Shown: in pieces, positions 1 to 6,048 of the stretch
Layout: each line of letters starts with the position of its first letter
How positions within the stretch are numbered: position 1 is the first letter of the stretch
Assembly (NCBI GenBank): GCA_016188575.1
Contig: JACPHN010000040.1
Coordinates: 1 to 18,806, forward strand
Direction: 5' to 3'
Length of the DNA: 18,806 nt
Source of the DNA: Candidatus Schekmanbacteria bacterium
GTDB lineage: Bacteria > CSSED10-310 > JACPHN01
Made by a program: the position numbers and the translations under genes
The notes under the pieces: model-generated
The model's input: only the letters and a program-made list of their open reading frames with translations
The model's database searches: none
What the model was told of the DNA's origin: nothing

Positions 1-1
1 C

Positions 2-811
2 CACGCCAACGTGACTCAGCCGCTGCTGCTGGAGCAGCTCCGCGAGTGGGGCGTCGACATGTCCGCCGGGCAGCTCAGCACGATCATCACTCAGGGCAAG
101 GAGGACTTCCACGCGGAGAAGGAGGAGTTGTTGCGGGCGGGTCTCGGGCTGTCCGACTACGTCCACGTGGACGATACGGGAGCACGCCACCAGGGCAAGA
201 ACGGCTACTGCACCCACATCGGCAACGAGCTGTTCGCCTGGTTCGCCAGCACCGAGAGCAAGAGTCGGATCAACTTCCTGCAGCTACTGCGCGCAGGGCA
301 CAAGGACTACATTCTCAACGAGGAAGCGCTGGAGTACATGCGTGGGCAGAAGCTGCCCAATGGACCGATCGAGAAGCTGGCCGCCCGCGAACAGAAGATC
401 TTGAAGGACAAAGAGGAGTGGGAGGCCACCCTCAGGGAGTTGCGGATCATCGGTGAGCGCCACGTGCGCATCGCCACGGAAGGCGCACTGCTGGGTAGCG
501 TTGTCGAGCACGGGGTGAGCCCGGGCCTGGTTATCGTCAGTGTCGACGCGGGCCAGCTCAACGTCTTGCTCCACGCCTTGTGTTGGATCCACCCCGAGCG
601 GATTTTCGTCAAGCTGGTCGGCTTCAACGACGCCCAGCGTGAGGCGCTTGCTGGCCTACGAACCGCGATCTGGGACTCCTACGCAGACCTGAAGGCCTAC
701 AAGCTCGACCCCAACGAGGAGAAGAAGGTCGAGCTCGATGCGCTCTTCGACGAGCTGTGCGCCACCAAGACATGCTTCGTGAGTCTGAACCTGGCGCTGC
801 AGCGGATGTGA
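2..811 (+). pseudogene. IS66-like (ISNCY-type) DDE transposase, truncated at both ends
   Basis: The frame is open to the left edge of the window, so the N-terminus lies outside; the GTG at 11 is probably internal. Two parts of the RNase H-like core are recognisable: the first catalytic aspartate in YVHVDDTGARHQGKNGY (about 170-220), typical of IS66-like transposases, and a second aspartate in the strand VIVSVDAGQLNVLL (about 530-570), followed by a CWIHPER stretch resembling the CWAH motif of the family. The protein stops at TGA 809-811 just after LNLALQR. Family members continue there with the segment carrying the last catalytic residue and the conserved ENDIR-like region. The 3' third is therefore missing, and a remnant of another insertion sequence begins about 40 bp later. 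It is an inactive fragment. The family assignment rests on motif memory; IS66 versus ISNCY is not settled. Confidence 0.75.
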
Positions 812-850
812 CCGTGTGCCTCAAGCGGGCTGAACACGCGCGGGGCGTCC

Positions 851-2133
851 TGGCATGCTGGTGCCATTGGCTGCGGTCCCCTATGCGGTGCCAAGTTGCG
901 CTACGCCATCGTCTCCGCTGCCCTCGGCCTCATCGGCGGCTTGTCCTTCAGCGCCGCGGCCTGGCGCCTTTCGTGCCGGGATCGCTTCATCGGCTGGACC
1001 GAGGCGGCACGCCGCGAACATCTGCAGAGCGTGGTGGGCAACAGCCGATTCCTCGTCCATCCTGGGGTGCGGTGTCCCAATCTCGCCTCTCATGCGCTCG
1101 GCATCGCCTTGCGGCAGATGGCCTCGGATTGGTCGACACGCCATGGCTACGCCCCCGTCCTCGTCGAAACGTTTATTGACGCGCGCGATCATGCCGGCAC
1201 CTGTTATGCCGCGGCCGGGTTTCAGTGGGTGGGGAAGACGGCAGGCCGAGGCCGCAAGGATCGGACTCACACCCAGGAAAAATCGCCCAAGTGGGTGTAT
1301 GTTCGCCCCTTGATCCCGGATTGGCGCAAGGCACTGGGGGTCGATCCCGGATATGTGCCCGCGGTCGACTTCGGCGCGCCTGCCGTGGATGACTGGGCAC
1401 GGCGGGAGCTCTGGGCGTACATGGGCAAGCTTCCGGTGGCGGGGCGGATCACGGTCGAGATTCCCGAGCGCGGTGCCCGGCCAGCCCGACAAGCGCTGCT
1501 GAGCGTACGCTTTGGCGCGATCACCATCGAGCCACCGGAGGCGCACGCGCAACTGAAGCCGATGGTGCTGTGCGCCGTATACGCCCGGGAGGTGTGGCCG
1601 GCGAAAAAAAGCGAGGCCGTCGACTGGATGCTGTTGACGACCGTGTCCACCGAAACCTTCGCGGAGGCGGTAGAAAGAATCCGATGGTATCGGGCGCGCT
1701 CGGAAATCGAAGTGTTTCATAGGACCCTCAAGGCGGGATGCTGCATCGAGGATCGCCAGCTCGAGGCCATCGATCGGGTCGCGGCTTGCCTGGCGATCGA
1801 CATGGTGGTTGCCTGGCACGTCCTGTATCTGCGGACACTGAGCAGAGAGCAGCCGGATACTCTGCGGCCGAGGTGCTGGAGGCCGACGCCTGCACGGTCC
1901 TGTCGGTTCTCGCCGCCAGGCGGCCCGGGCAAAGCGCGCCGGGCGTCCGGGAGGCGGTGCGAGAAATCGCCCGACTCGGCGGGTTCCTGGGGCGCAAGTG
2001 CGACGGCGAGCCCGGGGCCACAACGATCTGGCGCGGTCTGCTCATCCTCTGGGCGATGGTGGAAGGGTACCGGATGGCACAGGCGGCCACGGCTGGTACC
2101 CGCCGCACTCGAAAGGCGTGCTCGCCGCCATAG
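851..2133 (+). pseudogene. IS4-family transposase with DUF4338 (DruA-like) N-terminus; internally deleted and frameshifted
   Basis: From about 875 to 1305 the reading encodes a DUF4338 (DruA-type) domain: PLCGAKLRY, FSAAAWRL, RDRFIGW, a VVGNSRFLV-like strand, NLASHALG, GTCYAAAGF. Such domains are often found fused to IS4-family transposases. The frame then passes directly to the C-terminal half of a Tn5-like IS4 transposase (GRITVEIPERGARPARQA, WMLLTTV). The hallmark Y-(2)-R-(3)-E-(6)-K signature is complete at about 1687-1731 (YRARSEIEVFHRTLK). The DNA-binding part and the two catalytic aspartates expected between these parts are absent, so a large in-frame internal deletion is inferred. Near 1855-1862 a frameshift moves the coding sense to another frame, which continues with LGGFLGRKCDG and TIWRGLLILWAMVEG and stops at 2131-2133. 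The upstream boundary near 851 is approximate. No terminal repeats were recognised. Confidence 0.8.
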
Positions 2134-2272
2134 CCGGCGCGTGCTTGTGCTCGGAGCATTGTCGCCAAGACGACAGCCCCCGACCCAACCGCGAGCCTCA
2201 GCGAGCGGGGGAAGGGTAGAGGACTTCTGTGGTGATCCACTTGCCAAGCCCGCGTCTTCAACCCCCTTTTAG

Positions 2273-2455
2273 CGCACGGTCACGTCGCCAGGAGGGCAAA
2301 TCATGATTCACGGTCAGAAGAATGGGTTCGGCTTGTTCTAAGGCGTTTCCCAGCAATTCGACGCGACGAACGGCTGTGTTGCTCTCAGCAACGCAGACAT
2401 GGAGGAAGTGTGGAAAGCCGTGAGTCCCGGAACCCACATTGAGCTTCGCCCATAG
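2273..2455 (+). pseudogene. L,D-transpeptidase (YkuD domain) C-terminal remnant
   Basis: Reading from 2273, after an in-frame TAG at 2270-2272, the translation runs TVTSPGGQIMIHGQKNGFG, meets a TAA at 2339-2341, and resumes in the same frame with DATNGCVALSNADMEEVW to a final TAG at 2453-2455. This is the C-terminal half of a YkuD catalytic domain: the IHG histidine motif, then the catalytic cysteine in TNGCVALSN, ending in a GT-x-I-E-L-R-P tail. These periplasmic enzymes form 3-3 crosslinks in peptidoglycan or attach lipoproteins to it. The internal stop and the missing N-terminal half make it a dead remnant. The AGGAGG at 2290-2295 looks like a ribosome binding site for ATG 2303 but is explained as coding sequence (Pro-Gly-Gly-Gln). 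The stub ends 5 bp before an attC-like site, as expected for the cargo of an integron cassette. Confidence 0.8.
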
Positions 2456-2459
2456 CGCC

Positions 2460-2524
2460 CTCTAACCCTTCCAACCAGGGGACGCACTCCGGCCTCCGTG
2501 CGCCCCTCATGTCAAACGATCTTC
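2460..2524 (+). other. attC-like integron recombination site 1
   Basis: The site starts with an R''-like CTCTAAC (2460-2466) and ends with an R'-like box at 2518-2524 (GATCTTC, first crossover T changed to A). Between them is a folded arm: AGGGG (2477-2481), unpaired A2482, CGCAC (2483-2487), a 10-nt loop, GTGCG (2498-2502), CCCCT (2503-2507). A one-sided unpaired base in an otherwise perfect stem is the hallmark by which attC strands are recognised. The flanks CTAACCCTTCC and CTCATGTCAAACG resemble, from memory, attC sites of beta/gamma-proteobacterial chromosomal integrons. The site lies immediately after the L,D-transpeptidase remnant, in the orientation expected for the 3' end of a cassette. 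Confidence 0.7.
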
Positions 2525-2604
2525 CGACGCCTGCCGATCACAATCGGCGCAGCGCCACCCGCATCGTCTCCGTGCGCCCCTCATGTCAAACGTTCTTCCG
2601 CCGC
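2494..2604 (+). repeat. 37-bp direct repeat duplicating the attC 3' arm
   Basis: Positions 2494-2530 and 2568-2604 are direct copies, 35 of 37 identical, offset by 74 bp. Each copy contains the 3' arm of attC site 1 (CTCCGTGCGCCCCTCATG...), the crossover G and the first bases beyond it (TCTTCCG). The second copy has the intact GTT crossover triplet (2592-2594). The 5' arm of site 1 is not repeated, but GGCGCA (2546-2551) can pair with TGCGCC (2573-2578). The 74 bp between crossovers 2518 and 2592 would be a geneless mini-cassette or a recombination scar. There is no gene here. Confidence 0.75.
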
Positions 2605-2617
2605 GCTGATCCGCGCG

Positions 2618-2701
2618 GCAGAACAACCGGGTGCAGCGGACAGCGTCCTGCGGTAGTAAACTACCTCCGGGCGCTGCCGCTGACCCGGCGCCCCGTTCGA
2701 C
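2618..2701 (+). other. attC-like integron recombination site 2
   Basis: R''-like GCAGAAC (2618-2624) is followed by AA and then a left arm of CCGGGT (2627-2632), unpaired G2633, CAGCGG (2634-2639), unpaired A2640 and CAGCG (2641-2645). The right arm is a perfect match: CGCTG (2672-2676), CCGCTG (2677-2682), ACCCGG (2683-2688). R' is GTTCGAC (2695-2701). Two unpaired bases on the same strand of a 17-bp stem are the classical attC extrahelical-base pattern. The variable terminal loop (2646-2671) holds its own small hairpin, GGTAG/CTACC. The cassette that starts at 2696 carries the toxin-antitoxin pair. Confidence 0.8.
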
Positions 2702-2803
2702 GCACGAAAATATGAAGCGTAGAGGCGAATGCGAAGCGACAGCGACGACTCGAGGCGAAGTGCTGGGCGGGTGGGGCGGATCGGATGGGCAAGCAAGGGG
2801 CTT

Positions 2804-2875
2804 GGCCGAGAAACAGGGGTTCGGGCCGATAGAGTGGCCTTGGCCGAGAAACAGCAAGTCCAAGCCGAGAAGAAA
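2804..2875 (+). repeat. Degenerate ~20-bp tandem repeat, cluster A (upstream of the TA pair)
   Basis: Four units with core (G/A)GCCGA(G/T)A(G/A)A start at 2804, 2824, 2842 and 2863, spaced 20, 18 and 21 bp. Two of them share the exact core GGCCGAGAAACAG. The same family forms cluster B at 3813-3945, in the same orientation, on the other side of the toxin-antitoxin genes. The rest of 2702-3000 shows no convincing gene. The function is unknown; spacing close to two helical turns would suit protein binding, but that is inference. Confidence 0.7.
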
Positions 2876-3020
2876 GGGAGGTCGGAGCCGGCCACGGAAA
2901 CATGGAGCGCTTGCGTCACCACTCATGTCGCTCGACTGCCGAGCTTCTGGTAGAGTCTCTTCAATGGCATTGAGCTCAGGGAGCTACAGGCGATCATGCC
3001 GTAGCATGGGAGAGCCGGAG

Positions 3021-3233
3021 ATGGTCCATCTGACCTGGACACTTGAACAACTCAAGAGCCAGTCTCTCGAGAGAGTCCTCAGTGACGTGGCAGACCACCG
3101 TGCCGCTGTTACGGTCGTACTTCCTGACGGCCGCGAGGTGCTTCTGGAGCCGAAGCTGGCGCTCAAGCCACTACCTGAGCTCGAGGGCTACGTTCCTGAC
3201 GGCTGGAAGGATGCTCTGTATGCCGGAGAGTGA
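3021..3233 (+). CDS. Antitoxin of a PIN-type toxin-antitoxin pair
   Basis: This 70-residue protein begins MVHLTWTLEQLKSQSLERVL and has a short helix-strand N-terminus, the strand segment AVTVVLPDGREVLLEP, and an acidic proline-rich tail with PLPELEGYVPDGWKDALY. The size, layout and tight coupling to a PIN-domain gene mark it as the antitoxin that would bind and neutralise the toxin and probably repress the operon. No named antitoxin superfamily is certain; it looks like a Phd/VapB-like partner. ATG 3021 is preferred because GGGAGAG (3008-3014) lies 6 nt upstream; ATG 3006, five codons earlier, is the alternative. A much longer in-frame extension upstream runs through the repeats and the attC stem and is not credible. 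The stop lies inside the next gene (14-nt overlap). Confidence 0.75.
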   Translation: MVHLTWTLEQLKSQSLERVLSDVADHRAAVTVVLPDGREVLLEPKLALKPLPELEGYVPDGWKDALYAGE

Positions 3234-3729
3234 ACTCCGTCATACTGACAGCCGAGCGCTGCTGTTCGACGCGGGGATCTTCATTGGAGCGCTGCTGCGA
3301 GGTGATCCGCGTTATGCAGAGGCTCGGCCGATTGTGGAGCAAGCTCGCCGAGGTTTGCTGCCGGCATGTACCACGATCAGTATCCTGTGCGAGGTCTATG
3401 GCGCACTGACGTGGGAAAAGGCGGTGCCGCGGCACAGCCCTCGGGAGGCCGAAGAGGCTGCGCGGTTATTGATCGAGCCACCGTCGGCCATCGCGGTGCT
3501 GGGCGAAGAACCACATCTCGCGCTGAGGACTCTGGAGCTGGCCGTGCGACATGGCCTCACGGCTCGGCGGATCCACGACGCGAGGCACGCAGCCACTGCC
3601 TTGAGCGCCGGAGTCAAGGATGTGTACACCTACGACAGCGACGACTGGCTGCGCTTCGAGCCGGATGGACTTCAGGTCGTGGGACCACCATCGACGCTGG
3701 TGCGGCTCGGTCGCGTGCGAACTCCATGA
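3220..3729 (+). CDS. PIN-domain toxin (VapC-like ribonuclease)
   Basis: This 169-residue PIN-domain protein has all four acidic positions expected for the metal-dependent RNase site: Asp in LLFDAGIF (near residue 20), Glu in SILCEVYGALTWE, Asp in RRIHDARHAA, and Asp in DVYTYDSDDW. PIN toxins of this class cleave RNA, often tRNA or mRNA, in the cytoplasm when the antitoxin is lost. ATG 3220 has AAGGA 8 nt upstream and overlaps the antitoxin gene by 14 nt, consistent with translational coupling; ATG 3211 is an alternative. The pair forms a two-gene operon inside the cassette bounded by the attC-like sites at 2618-2701 and 4057-4118, and TA pairs are typical stabilising cargo of cassette arrays. 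The sequence appears intact. Confidence 0.85.
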   Translation: MPESELRHTDSRALLFDAGIFIGALLRGDPRYAEARPIVEQARRGLLPACTTISILCEVYGALTWEKAVPRHSPREAEEAARLLIEPPSAIAVLGEEPHLALRTLELAVRHGLTARRIHDARHAATALSAGVKDVYTYDSDDWLRFEPDGLQVVGPPSTLVRLGRVRTP

Positions 3730-3812
3730 GTCCGGTGCGATGCGCGCCGCCAAGATATCGGGTACGCACATCTCTCTCCGGTGCCCTGGACCATCCTCGA
3801 TAGACGGAGCTG

Positions 3813-3945
3813 GGCCGAGAAACAGGGGGCTCAAGCCGAAAAGCAGGGCTTCGGGCCGATAGACTGGCCGGCCCGAGAGATTGTAGAAGAAGGAGTGCCG
3901 ACAAGCAGGCCTCAGGCCGATAGACAGGGCTTGGCCGAGACCGTG
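3813..3945 (+). repeat. Degenerate ~20-bp tandem repeat, cluster B (downstream of the TA pair)
   Basis: Units related to cluster A start at 3813 (GGCCGAGAAACAG), 3834 (AGCCGAAAAGCAG), 3854 (GGCCGATAGACTG), 3896 (TGCCGACAAGCAG), 3915 (GGCCGATAGACAG) and 3933 (GGCCGAGACC), with a more degenerate unit near 3871. Spacing is mostly 18-21 bp. Orientation is the same as in cluster A. The stretch 3730-4056 otherwise shows no gene; it carries these repeats and then the next attC-like site. Confidence 0.7.
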
Positions 3946-4056
3946 GGCGCTGCCCCCGGACCCCCGCCAGAGGGCGAGCCCTCTGGACACCCGATATTGG
4001 GATCCGGGCGCAAGCCAAGCAATGGGATGATTCGGGGTGCTCGATTCGAAGACGGC

Positions 4057-4118
4057 GTCGAACAAGCCCATGCAGTTGACGCTCGCTTCGCTCGCGCAAC
4101 TGATGGGCGACGTTCTTC
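4057..4118 (+). other. attC-like integron recombination site 3
   Basis: R''-like GTCGAAC (4057-4063) and AA precede a left arm of GCCCAT (4066-4071), unpaired G4072, CAGTTG (4073-4078), unpaired A4079 and CGC (4080-4082). The right arm is GCG (4094-4096), CAACTG (4097-4102), ATGGGC (4103-4108), and R' is GTTCTTC (4112-4118). The loop is TCGCTTCGCTC. The positions and identities of the two unpaired bases (G then A, six pairs apart) match site 2 exactly although the paired bases differ; such conservation of structure rather than sequence is expected of attC sites. It closes the toxin-antitoxin cassette (2696-4112). Confidence 0.8.
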
Positions 4119-4141
4119 CGACGCTGCGCGTCGGAAGAACG
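4111..4141. repeat. Perfect 14-bp inverted repeat with 3-nt loop
   Basis: CGTTCTTCCGACGC (4111-4124) is followed by TGC and its exact reverse complement (4128-4141). Its left arm includes the R' box of attC site 3 and shares TCTTCCG(A/C)CGC with the sequences that follow the crossovers at 2518 and 2592. There is no T-tract, so an intrinsic terminator is unlikely. It may be the start of the next cassette or a second recombination structure. Confidence 0.6.
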
Positions 4142-4181
4142 GGGCGCCGGGCACGGTGCAAGTCCCGGATTCGAGACTCAG

Positions 4182-4206
4182 GAGGCGAGCAACAATGACT
4201 TGAACA
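4182..4206 (+). repeat. Left terminal inverted repeat of the ISAzo13-family element
   Basis: It begins GAGGCGAGCAACAAT. It pairs with 5359-5383 in inverse orientation, 21 of 25 positions matching, with the outer 11 bases identical. Confidence 0.75.
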
Positions 4207-4213
4207 CTTTTGG

Positions 4214-5330
4214 TCAAACTGCAGGGACTCTGGGTTTCAGCCGGTAGTTCAATTCCCGTGAAACTCGTCTCGTTCAACGACGAGGCCCGCGATCTCCTCG
4301 TTCGAAACCTCGACCCCTGCTGCATACATCCTCTCGTCAAGCGCTGCCTTGATCTCGCGCCCCTCGCAGGTCGTGGCATTGCCGATCAGATTCACCACGA
4401 CCTCCCGGCTGGTGAGCGGTCGCCCCCGCCAATTCGCGGTAATGTGGCAGAACATGCGGTGGTCGGCGGTGATCAGCAGGCGAGTGGCCTGTGGGTAGGC
4501 TGCCTCACCCATTTCCCGCCACCAGCGCCGCATGCTCTCCACGGCAAACTCGGCGGTGTCGTGGTCGATCCCGACGCTCACCCAGCCCGTGTTCATCGTC
4601 AAGTCGTAGACGCCATAAGGTGCGACCTTGCCCAGCTTGCGGTCGATGAAGTCATGCACCCGGACCGGTTCCGGGGTGCCGTGTGGCTGCCACTCTTTTC
4701 CGCCGTTCTTGAAATCGCCGATCAGCTCCTTCTTCTTGGTGTCAACCGACACCACCGGATCACCCGTTGCCTGGAGCTCCGCCACCGCCCTGGCAATGTG
4801 CTCGAACTGGCCATCCCGATCTTGATGCTGGCCACCCTCTCGCAGCTTGCGCGTGGATTGCAGGCTATACCCCATCTGGCCCAGCAGATTGCAGACAGTC
4901 CGTTGACTGACCTGATGCCCCCGTCGCTTCAGTTCCTGCGCCAATCGCCGCGTGCTCTTGCAGGTCCAGCGTAACGCTGACATCGGATCGCCGCGTGTCG
5001 TCGGTTCGACCAACGTGTCAAGGTCTGTCAGCAGACTATCGTCTTTGTCCGTGAGCTTCTTACGTCCACTGCCCGGAGCGCGGATCGGGCCTCGCCTGCC
5101 ATTCGCAATGGCGCTCTCCCCCTCCATCTCTGGGCCAAAGCCGGCTCCCCTCAGCTCGGCCAGCCCAGCATGAATTGTCGTACGTGACATGCCAGTTGCA
5201 GCGGCAACCGTGCTGACCCCACCTCGGCCCAGGCTACGCGCCTGCTCCGCCGCCCACATTCGCAGAGTGGCCTCATCGAGACGCGTGGAAAGCGCCTCAT
5301 ACTTGGCTCAGATCTTCGCGATATCACCAT
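4214..5330 (-). pseudogene. ISAzo13-family transposase with internal deletion, nonsense codon and frameshift
   Basis: The longest uninterrupted piece is 4249-5259. Family features include the N-terminal helix-turn-helix region (GRGGVSTVAAATGMSRTTI), GSGRKKLT, the catalytic strand DPVVSVDTKKKELIGDFKNGG with the first Asp, and HRMFCHITANWRGRPL. LLITAD is joined directly to HRMF at 4461/4462. Relatives carry about 45 residues there (GGGSNG through the SKWNKIE region), so the deletion removes the surroundings of the second Asp and the catalytic Glu while keeping the frame. At the 5' end, coding similarity continues upstream as DIAKI-stop-AKYEALSTRLDEA, with TGA at 5308-5310 where an Arg codon is expected. 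At the 3' end one base appears lost near 4255, since the other frame continues LNYRLKPRVPAV to a stop at 4214-4216. The gene is dead. Confidence 0.8.
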
Positions 5331-5358
5331 GACTTGATCATAGGGCAGAACCGTCGAT

Positions 5359-5383
5359 TGTTGATGTTATTTTTGCTCGCCTC
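5359..5383 (-). repeat. Right terminal inverted repeat of the ISAzo13-family element
   Basis: The minus strand reads GAGGCGAGCAAAAATAACAT and onward. It is the partner of 4182-4206 (21 of 25 matching) and marks the right end of the element. Confidence 0.75.
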
Positions 5384-5416
5384 ATAAAGCCAGAGAAAGA
5401 GAATGAGGCGCTTCCT

Positions 5417-5436
5417 CCACCGGCTGAACCCGGTGG
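5417..5436 (-). terminator. Hairpin downstream of the GNAT gene, weak terminator candidate
   Basis: CCACCGG (5417-5423) and CCGGTGG (5430-5436) form a 7-bp GC-rich stem with a 6-nt loop, about 30 nt past the stop of the minus-strand acetyltransferase gene. No T-run follows on the minus strand, so factor-independent termination is only possible, not shown. Confidence 0.3.
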
Positions 5437-5464
5437 TTTCCGCGCCGGAGACCGGATGAGATTC

Positions 5465-5974
5465 TCAGGCCAGATCCTTCTTGAAGTAGTACAGGACCTC
5501 GTCTGGAGCTCTGCCCCGGCACTGCTTCAAAATATCGTAGCCAATGTGCTCGTAGAAGCGGATTGCATCCACGTTGTCTCCGTCCACTCCGAGCGTGATT
5601 CTGCGAAATCCCATCTCCCGAGCTTCGGTCTCCACCTGCCTCATCATGGCCCTGCCCATCCCCTGCTTCTTTCGCTGCCACGAGACTCTCAGGTGGTGGA
5701 CGTGGGCGACGGAATGCCCATCGGCAAGCTCGGGGTCACCGTCGGCGTTTGCCAGCAGCAGTTGAACCACGGCGATAGGTGCAGCGCTCTCGAAGGCAAT
5801 GAACGCCAGGCGATTGGTCCCGAGCTCGGCGAGCTCGCTCTCGAGCAGTGCACTGGCTTCATTCAACTCGCGCTCGCTCGGAGAGTACGTTAAAAAGACC
5901 TCGAGGAAGAGCCCGATATCTGCCTTGTCGGTAGACTTCTTGAATACGACCTCGCTGCGCTCATTAGTTGGCAT
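5465..5974 (-). CDS. GNAT-family N-acetyltransferase
   Basis: This 169-residue single-domain GNAT protein would transfer an acetyl group from acetyl-CoA to an amine; the substrate cannot be read from sequence. The acetyl-CoA binding motif A is clear: the strand HVHHLRVSWQRKKQGMG (Q/R-x-x-G-x-G/A type P-loop) followed by the helix RAMMRQVETEAREMG. Motif B is also present: ITLGVDGDNVDAIRFYEHIGYDIL, with the conserved asparagine and tyrosine. The protein ends in YYFKKDLA. ATG 5974 is chosen because GAGG lies 8 nt upstream and the domain begins right after it; a longer in-frame reading to 6169 crosses two palindromes and reads low-complexity sequence. It stands alone between a broken TA remnant and the ISAzo13-family element. 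GNATs are common cassette cargo, but it runs opposite to the attC orientation and no attC was found beside it. Confidence 0.85.
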   Translation of the reverse strand: MPTNERSEVVFKKSTDKADIGLFLEVFLTYSPSERELNEASALLESELAELGTNRLAFIAFESAAPIAVVQLLLANADGDPELADGHSVAHVHHLRVSWQRKKQGMGRAMMRQVETEAREMGFRRITLGVDGDNVDAIRFYEHIGYDILKQCRGRAPDEVLYYFKKDLA

Positions 5975-5996
5975 TCGTCCATCCTCGGGTGCAAAG

Positions 5997-6030
5997 GGCT
6001 TCGCGAAGCCAGCGGGCTCGCGCCCGCTGG
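5997..6030. repeat. Two adjacent palindromes in the leader of the GNAT gene
   Basis: GGCTTCGCGAAGCC (5997-6010) is a perfect 14-bp palindrome. It shares two bases with a second structure, CCAGCGGG (6009-6016), loop CTCGCG, CCCGCTGG (6023-6030). Together they lie 23 nt before the GNAT start and 19 nt after the stop of the antitoxin/PIN chimera. They may act as a transcript barrier, mRNA leader structure or recombination scar; no T-tract is visible. Confidence 0.55.
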
Positions 6031-6048
6031 AAGAGACAGGGGCGCGGC

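Larger units (their letters stand above)
4182..5383 (-). mobile_element. ISAzo13-family insertion sequence, defective
   Basis: The ends are imperfect terminal inverted repeats of 25 bp with 21 matches: GAGGCGAGCAA... at 4182-4206 and its complement at 5359-5383. They enclose one degenerate ISAzo13-type transposase gene on the minus strand. No target-site duplication was found (left flank ...GACTCAG, right flank ATAAAGC...). The element sits 64 bp past the crossover of attC site 3, so it apparently inserted into the cassette array. It carries an internal deletion and point lesions and should be unable to move by itself. Confidence 0.8.

Noticed and set aside
881-2023. 380-codon open frame on the minus strand
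   Set aside because: Antisense to the DUF4338/IS4 remnant; the plus strand carries recognisable transposase motifs.
2290-2305. AGGAGG plus ATG as start of a 12-codon leader peptide
   Set aside because: The same bases encode the conserved PGGQIMIHG part of the L,D-transpeptidase remnant, which explains them better.
2494-2604. CRISPR-like pair of direct repeats
   Set aside because: Only two copies, containing attC arms and crossover boxes; no regular repeat-spacer series and no cas gene.
2631-3020. Long N-terminal extension of the antitoxin reading frame
   Set aside because: It runs through the attC stem and tandem repeats; a ribosome binding site and antitoxin-like length point to ATG 3021.
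4155-4180. tRNA T-arm-like GGTGCAAGTCCCGGATTCGA
   Set aside because: No acceptor, D or anticodon arms can be folded around it.
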